Source of the DNA: Dehalococcoidia bacterium SM23_28_2
GTDB taxonomy: Bacteria > Chloroflexota > Dehalococcoidia > SM23-28-2
Direction of reading: 5' to 3'
Length of the DNA: 7,760 nt
Assembly (NCBI GenBank): GCA_001303545.1
Contig: LJUA01000100.1
Span: 1-7,760 of the forward strand
Shown here: in pieces, positions 4,290-7,760 of the stretch
How the letters are laid out: each line of letters starts with the position of its first letter
How positions within the stretch are numbered: the stretch's first letter is position 1
The notes under the pieces: model-generated
Databases searched by the model: none
What the model was told of the DNA's origin: nothing
Seen by the model: only the letters and a program-made list of their open reading frames with translations
Program-made: the position numbers and the translations under genes

Positions 4290-6572
4290 GTGACAGAAAG
4301 AAGCAGCAAGAGCCTGGTGGTGGTCGAATCGCCCGCCAAGGCTCGTACCCTGGCGAACATCCTCGGCCGTCAGTACGAGGTGAAGGCCTCCATCGGCCAC
4401 GTGCGCGATCTGCCCAAGTCGGCCCTGGGAGTGGATGTCAAGCACGACTTCGACCCCTACTATATCGTCCCCAAGGAGAAACGACGGGTCATATCTGAGA
4501 TTGCCGCCGCCAGCGAGAGAGCGCAGGCCGTCTTCCTGGCTACCGACCCCGACCGCGAAGGCGAAGCCATCGCCTGGCACCTGGTGCAGGCGGCCGATCT
4601 CGATGAGGACTCCCTGCGGCGAGTGGTCTTTCACGAGATCACGCCCAAGGCGGTGCGAGAAGCCTTCCGCCATCCCCGCGAGATCGATATGCAACTCGTG
4701 CAGGCACAGCAGGCCCGCCGCATCCTCGACCGGCTGGTGGGCTATAACCTGAGTCCTCTTCTCTGGAAGAAGATAGCCCGTGGCCTTTCGGCGGGGCGAG
4801 TGCAGTCGGTGGCCCTGCGCCTGGTGGTGGAGCGAGAGAGGGAGATCGAGGGCTTCGTGCCCAAGGAATACTGGTTCATAGAGGCCGAGCTATCGAAGGG
4901 GGATGATCCCCAGAGCTTCCGGGCCAAGCTTGCCGGGCTGGCCGGCAAGCGGAAGAAGCTGGAGATCGCCAGCCAGAAGGAGTCCGACCGCCTGGTGCAG
5001 CTTCTCCAGTCGGCGGCCTACAGCGTGACCGCTGTCCAGAAGAAGCAGCAAGCACGAAGGCCGCTGCCGCCCTTCATTACCAGCACCCTCCAGCAGGAGG
5101 CCGCCCGTCGCCTGGGCTTCACTGCCCAGAGGACGATGCGCATCGCCCAGCAGCTCTACGAGGGGCTGGCCATCGGCGCCGAAGGCGAGGTAGGGCTGAT
5201 CACCTACATGCGCACCGACTCCACTCAGGTCGCCGATTCGGCCAAACGCCAGACGCGGGAATATATCCGAGAGAAGTTCGGCCAGCCCTACGTGCCCACC
5301 TCGCCTCGCGTGTACAAGAAGAAGGTAAAGAGGGCTCAGGAGGCCCACGAGGCTATCCGGCCCACCTCCACTTATCGCGAGCCTCAGAAGGTTCGGCGCT
5401 ATCTCAATCGCGACCAGGACCGTCTGTACACTCTTATCTGGAAGCGCATGGTGGCCAGCCAGATGGCCGACGCCCTCTACGATGTCACCACGGTGGACAT
5501 CGAGGCCAAGCCTTCCCGCGGCCGCGATGTCTATCTCTTTCGGGCCGTCAATACCCAGCTTGCATTCCCCGGCTACCAGAATCTGTATAACGAGACAAGG
5601 GAGGAAGGCGAGGAGGAAAACCTGGGGAAGAACCCTCTGCCCGAGCTGGCGGCAGGCGATCTCCTGCGCCTCTTGGGGCTGCACCCTGAGCAGCACTTCA
5701 CCGAGCCGCCTCCTCGCTACACCGAGGGCACGCTGGTCAAAGCCCTGGAGGAGAAGGGCATCGGCCGACCCAGCACCTACGCGCCGATCATCGCCACTGT
5801 CCAGGGGCGAGGCTACGTGGAGAAGGATAACGGTCGCCTGAGGCCGCAGGAGCTGGGGTTCGTGGTCAACGATCTGCTGACCACCTACTTCCCCGACATT
5901 GTGGACGTTAACTTCACCGCCGAGATGGAGGAGGAACTGGACGAGATCGCCCGCGGCGAGAGGCCCTGGCAGCCGGTAGTGGAGGGTTTCTATGCGCCTT
6001 TGATGGAGGCCCTGGATACCGCGAGCGAAGCGCCGGCGGTTCGCCAGGAGACAAGCGAAGTGTGTGACCTGTGCGGCCACCCAATGGTCATTCGCTGGGG
6101 CAAACGGGGCCGCTTTCTGGCTTGCTCTGGCTATCCTCAGTGTCGAAACACTCGGCCGCTGGACGGCCAGGGCGATCCCTTGCCTGTCGCCGACGAGGCC
6201 TGTCCTAAGTGCGGCTCTCCCATGGTCGCCAAGCGAGGCCGCTTTGGGCCCTTCCTGGCCTGCTCTCGCTATCCTCAGTGCCAGGGCACGCGGCCTCTTC
6301 TGGTGAAGACCGGCGCTCGCTGTCCCCTGTGCGAGGGCGAGATTGTGGAGAAGCGCAGCCGTCGCGGCCGTGTGTTCTATGGCTGTGCCAACTACCCTTC
6401 GTGCAAGTTCACTACCTGGAGCCGCCCCTTGCCCACGTCCTGTCCTGAGTGCGGCAGCCTACTGCTGGCCGCTGGCGAGGGACGAGCTCGCTGTACGCAG
6501 TGCCGTTGGCGGGGCCAAGCACCGCAGGAGGAGAAGCCCGAGGAGACGGGCATGCCGGTAGGCCAGCGATAG
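4290..6572 (+). CDS. topA: DNA topoisomerase I (type IA)
   Basis: TopA relaxes negatively supercoiled DNA by passing one strand through a transient single-strand break held by a 5'-phosphotyrosine bond. The product has 760 residues from GTG 4290. The Toprim domain opens with VVVESPAKA (Glu13) and carries the Mg2+-binding DPDREGE motif (Asp86, Asp88). The catalytic tyrosine is Tyr306 in LITYMRTDST. EGTLVKALEEKGIGRPSTYA further along is another family hallmark. The C-terminal tail has four Cys4 zinc ribbons, with cysteines at 592/595/612/618, 638/641/658/664, 678/681/699/705 and 718/721/735/738. The last is short and lacks the YPxC pattern. All catalytic motifs are present, so it should be active. 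Start choice is discussed under the ribosome binding site at 4276. It follows dprA as in the Bacillus dprA-topA-xerC cluster, and xer begins 16 nt after its stop. Confidence 0.97.
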   Translation: MTERSSKSLVVVESPAKARTLANILGRQYEVKASIGHVRDLPKSALGVDVKHDFDPYYIVPKEKRRVISEIAAASERAQAVFLATDPDREGEAIAWHLVQAADLDEDSLRRVVFHEITPKAVREAFRHPREIDMQLVQAQQARRILDRLVGYNLSPLLWKKIARGLSAGRVQSVALRLVVEREREIEGFVPKEYWFIEAELSKGDDPQSFRAKLAGLAGKRKKLEIASQKESDRLVQLLQSAAYSVTAVQKKQQARRPLPPFITSTLQQEAARRLGFTAQRTMRIAQQLYEGLAIGAEGEVGLITYMRTDSTQVADSAKRQTREYIREKFGQPYVPTSPRVYKKKVKRAQEAHEAIRPTSTYREPQKVRRYLNRDQDRLYTLIWKRMVASQMADALYDVTTVDIEAKPSRGRDVYLFRAVNTQLAFPGYQNLYNETREEGEEENLGKNPLPELAAGDLLRLLGLHPEQHFTEPPPRYTEGTLVKALEEKGIGRPSTYAPIIATVQGRGYVEKDNGRLRPQELGFVVNDLLTTYFPDIVDVNFTAEMEEELDEIARGERPWQPVVEGFYAPLMEALDTASEAPAVRQETSEVCDLCGHPMVIRWGKRGRFLACSGYPQCRNTRPLDGQGDPLPVADEACPKCGSPMVAKRGRFGPFLACSRYPQCQGTRPLLVKTGARCPLCEGEIVEKRSRRGRVFYGCANYPSCKFTTWSRPLPTSCPECGSLLLAAGEGRARCTQCRWRGQAPQEEKPEETGMPVGQR
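4928..4950. repeat. 9-bp perfect inverted repeat inside topA
   Basis: GCTTGCCGG (4928-4936) and CCGGCAAGC (4942-4950) are exact reverse complements around a 5-nt loop. No T-run follows, so it is not an intrinsic terminator. It falls in a lysine-rich, poorly conserved loop of TopA (about residues 213-221), where sequence is free to drift, and may be chance in GC-rich DNA. Confidence 0.4.
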
Positions 6573-6588
6573 TCTTTGCAGAGCCGAT

Positions 6589-7506
6589 ATGGAAGAGCTG
6601 CTTCAGGCTTACCTTCGCTTCCTTCGGGCTGAGCGCAACCTGTCGCCCTACACCCTGCGCAACTACGAGAACGACCTTCGCTCATTCTTCTGCTATGCCC
6701 AGGAGGCCGGCCGGGACATCCGCGACGTCGATCGCTATCTTCTGCGCGGCTATCTGGCTGTGCTGAGGGAGCGGAGGCTGGCCCCGGGCAGCATCGTCCG
6801 CAGAGTGAGCAGCATCCGCTCCTTCTATCGCTTCCTCGTCCTCCAGGGCCGCATCGAGCACGACCCGCTGGCGGGCGTACGCGCCCCCAAGAAGGGGCGT
6901 CGCCTGCCCAGTTTCCTTTCGCCCAAGCAGGTTCTGGCCATCCTGGGGTCGGTCGAAGGCGATAGCCCCAAGGCCCTGCGCGACCGCGCTATCCTGGAGC
7001 TCCTGTATGCCGCCGGCCTTCGTTTGAGCGAGCTGGTGGCCCTGGATGCCAGCGACGTGGATATCGGCGAACGGCAAGCGCGGGTGCTGGGCAAGGGCAA
7101 CAAGGAACGCATCGCCGTCATGGGGCGGGCGGCGGCGGACGCCCTGCGCCGCTATCTGCGGGACGGGCGGCCGGCCCTCGTTCGGCGTCCCCAAGAGAGG
7201 GCCCTCTTCCTCAACAACCAGGGCGGGCGGCTCTCCGCGCGAGCCGTGCAGATCATGGTCCGCCGCTGTGCGCTGAAGGCCGGCCTCGACGAGCGGGTGT
7301 TCCCCCACCTGTTGCGTCATACCTTCGCCACCCATATGCTGGACGGTGGAGCCGACCTGCGGGTGGTGCAGGAGCTTCTGGGTCACGAGAGCGTAGGCAG
7401 CACTCAGATCTACACCCACGTCAGCGAGGCCGAGAAGCGGCGCGTGTACGATGCTGCCTTCTACAATGTGTGGCGGTCGCGACGAAAGCGAAGCGAGGAC
7501 GAATGA
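6589..7506 (+). CDS. xerC: Tyrosine recombinase XerC/XerD family
   Basis: Xer recombinases resolve chromosome dimers at dif near the replication terminus. This 305-residue protein has the usual length. An N-terminal SAM-like core-binding domain (about 1-88) is followed by the catalytic domain with Arg145 (AAGLRLSEL), the GKGNKER hairpin with the catalytic Lys (168-174), His240 and Arg243 (HLLRHTFATHML), His266 (LLGHESVGS) and the nucleophile Tyr275 (QIYTHV). The full set is intact. I use xerC because it follows topA, as in Bacillus, and not from motifs that separate XerC from XerD; it could be the only Xer of the genome. The start is ATG 6589, 16 nt after topA, with only a weak GAG at 6581-6583 as ribosome binding site. 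No att-like repeats or phage genes flank it, which argues against a mobile integrase. The intervening trmFO gene found in Bacillus is absent. Confidence 0.92.
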   Translation: MEELLQAYLRFLRAERNLSPYTLRNYENDLRSFFCYAQEAGRDIRDVDRYLLRGYLAVLRERRLAPGSIVRRVSSIRSFYRFLVLQGRIEHDPLAGVRAPKKGRRLPSFLSPKQVLAILGSVEGDSPKALRDRAILELLYAAGLRLSELVALDASDVDIGERQARVLGKGNKERIAVMGRAAADALRRYLRDGRPALVRRPQERALFLNNQGGRLSARAVQIMVRRCALKAGLDERVFPHLLRHTFATHMLDGGADLRVVQELLGHESVGSTQIYTHVSEAEKRRVYDAAFYNVWRSRRKRSEDE

Positions 7507-7760
7507 GGTTCCTTCTCATCAACGGGCCTAACCTGAACACTCTAGGCAAACGCCGGCCCGACATCTACGGCACTCTCACCCTGAAGGAGATCGAGGAGCG
7601 GGTCGCCCAGCGGGCGGCCGAGCGCGGGGTAGAACTCCGATCCTTCCAGTCCAACCACGAGGGCGCCCTCATCGACTTCATCCAGACGGAGGCCGGCGAG
7701 GCGCAAGGCATCATAATCAATCCCGGCGCTCTCACTCACTACAGCCTGTCCCTGCGGGAT
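7503..7760 (+). CDS. aroQ: Type II 3-dehydroquinate dehydratase, 3' end outside window
   Basis: AroQ dehydrates 3-dehydroquinate to 3-dehydroshikimate, the third step of the shikimate pathway, in the cytoplasm, usually as a dodecamer. Only 86 of the usual 145 or so residues are in the window and the frame stays open to the edge. LINGPNLNTLGKRRPDIYG (5-23) is the family signature and contains the catalytic lid residues Arg17 and Tyr22. SNHEGALID (50-58) and NPGALTHYS (73-81) follow, with Asn73 and His79 at the expected spacing; the second active-site His lies beyond the window. The ATG overlaps the xer stop (ATGA), and GAGG at 7495-7498 lies 4 nt before it, so translation is probably coupled to xer. 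Confidence 0.95.
   Translation, partial: MRFLLINGPNLNTLGKRRPDIYGTLTLKEIEERVAQRAAERGVELRSFQSNHEGALIDFIQTEAGEAQGIIINPGALTHYSLSLRD

Noticed and set aside
4890..6080. Long open frame on the minus strand inside topA
   Set aside because: It lies wholly antisense to a gene with complete catalytic motifs, and its low-complexity Leu/Gly/Ala/Val/Arg composition is what GC-rich codon bias produces on the opposite strand.
6682..7419. Minus-strand open frame opposite the Xer gene
   Set aside because: Antisense shadow; all Xer catalytic residues are on the + strand.
7462..7467. TACAAT near the end of xer as a promoter for aroQ
   Set aside because: No -35-like hexamer at the right distance and no TG extension; it encodes conserved-looking protein sequence, and aroQ is already coupled by overlap.
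6589..7506. Xer gene as a phage or island integrase
   Set aside because: It has typical Xer length and motifs, sits in a conserved housekeeping gene order, and has no att repeats or mobile genes beside it.

Overview
The window is a GC-rich, densely packed bacterial stretch in which every gene lies on the + strand. It holds seven protein genes and no RNA genes, insertion sequences or CRISPR arrays. High third-position GC and short or overlapping junctions point to a streamlined chromosome. The best taxonomic hint is the C-terminus of the secreted protein at 2136-3062. Its Asp-rich block with FIGTD, followed by paired VNILD repeats, resembles tails I remember from Chloroflexota (Dehalococcoidia-type) genomes. 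The core-gene order dprA-topA-xerC also occurs in Bacillus, so it does not decide the phylum. The Chloroflexota assignment is an inference.

Layout. (1) From 2 to 1303 there is a CNNM/CorC-type membrane protein with CBS domains; its start is probably just outside the window. (2) A strong sigma70-type promoter (TTGACA-16 nt-TACAAT, 1359-1386) and a near-perfect Shine-Dalgarno sequence drive a two-gene unit. The first gene (1414-2139) encodes a membrane-anchored protein with two PepSY-like halves. The second (2136-3062, ATGA overlap) encodes a secreted matrixin-like zinc protease with a Ca-binding, dockerin-like tail. A weak hairpin plus T-tract may end this unit. (3) An extended -10 promoter (TGCTACAAT, 3110-3118) opens a housekeeping operon: dprA (3130-4284), topA (4290-6572), a Xer recombinase (6589-7506) and the start of aroQ (7503 to the window end). 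Its junctions overlap or lie within 16 nt.

How the genes work together. DprA (ssDNA/RecA loading), TopA (relaxation of negative supercoils) and Xer (dimer resolution) form a DNA-processing cluster, with the shikimate enzyme AroQ coupled to its end. The unit at 1359-3062 is the least familiar part: a cell-anchored PepSY-like protein translationally coupled to an exported zincin. I suggest, as inference only, that the first gene could inhibit, chaperone or anchor the second.

Other points worth attention are a perfect 36-bp in-frame tandem duplication inside dprA, an almost leaderless dprA transcript, a possible frameshift at the 3' end of the CBS gene, and a four-zinc-ribbon tail on TopA.
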